5,421 nucleotides of DNA from Oscillospiraceae bacterium (lineage in GTDB: Bacteria > Bacillota > Clostridia > Oscillospirales > Oscillospiraceae), in the NCBI GenBank assembly GCA_031282225.1, contig JAITEC010000199.1, positions 1 to 5,421 of the forward strand, in the 5' to 3' direction. How positions within the stretch are numbered: position 1 is the stretch's first letter; each line of letters opens with the position of its first letter. Of the stretch, positions 5,419-5,421 are shown piece after piece. Position numbers and translations under genes: made by a program. The notes under the pieces are model-generated. The model made no database searches, was not told the origin of the DNA, and saw nothing but the letters and a program-made list of their open reading frames with translations.

Positions 5419-5421
5419 TCG

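Overview
The window is a GC-rich, gene-dense bacterial segment. It carries six protein genes, five on the minus strand and one on the plus strand, and no RNA gene, insertion sequence or CRISPR array that I can see. Consensus sigma-A promoters, the XpaC-TelA gene pair (adjacent in Bacillus as xpaC-yaaN), an Hsp33 chaperone and a SpoIVFB-type site-2 protease with a small membrane partner all point to a Firmicutes/Clostridia-type organism, possibly a spore-former with unusually high GC. Species cannot be told from this window. Non-ATG starts are frequent: GTG for the LemA-like gene and TTG for the protease.

Right to left on the minus strand, positions 3273 to 1 form one apparent operon. A perfect TTGACA-N17-TATAAT promoter (3245-3273) leads into an XpaC-family membrane protein (3223-2552). 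Next come a TelA/YaaN-family protein (2520-1360), a divergent LemA-like secreted or membrane-anchored protein that overlaps the telA stop by GTGA (1363-761), and a TPM-domain protein (731 to beyond the left edge). The TPM gene has no stop inside the window, so it is easy to miss. All four families are linked to the cell envelope or to envelope stress, and none has a well-defined biochemical role. Co-transcription suggests one membrane-associated assembly or response.

Positions 3224-3389 are a 166-bp control region. It holds the operon promoter, a second near-consensus promoter pointing the other way (3298-3326) with no plus-strand gene behind it, and an inverted repeat between the two.

Positions 3390-4368 (minus strand) hold a two-gene unit: a small single-pass membrane protein of unknown family, then a compact M50 site-2 protease with HELGH and NLLPxxPLDGG motifs. 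The order resembles spoIVFA-spoIVFB, but the first gene lacks the peptidase-like domain of SpoIVFA. A weak sigma-E-like promoter may precede it.

Positions 4473-5330 (plus strand) hold hslO (Hsp33), divergent from the protease unit. The right end (5331-5421) is non-coding and ends in a GC-rich inverted repeat cut close to the window edge.
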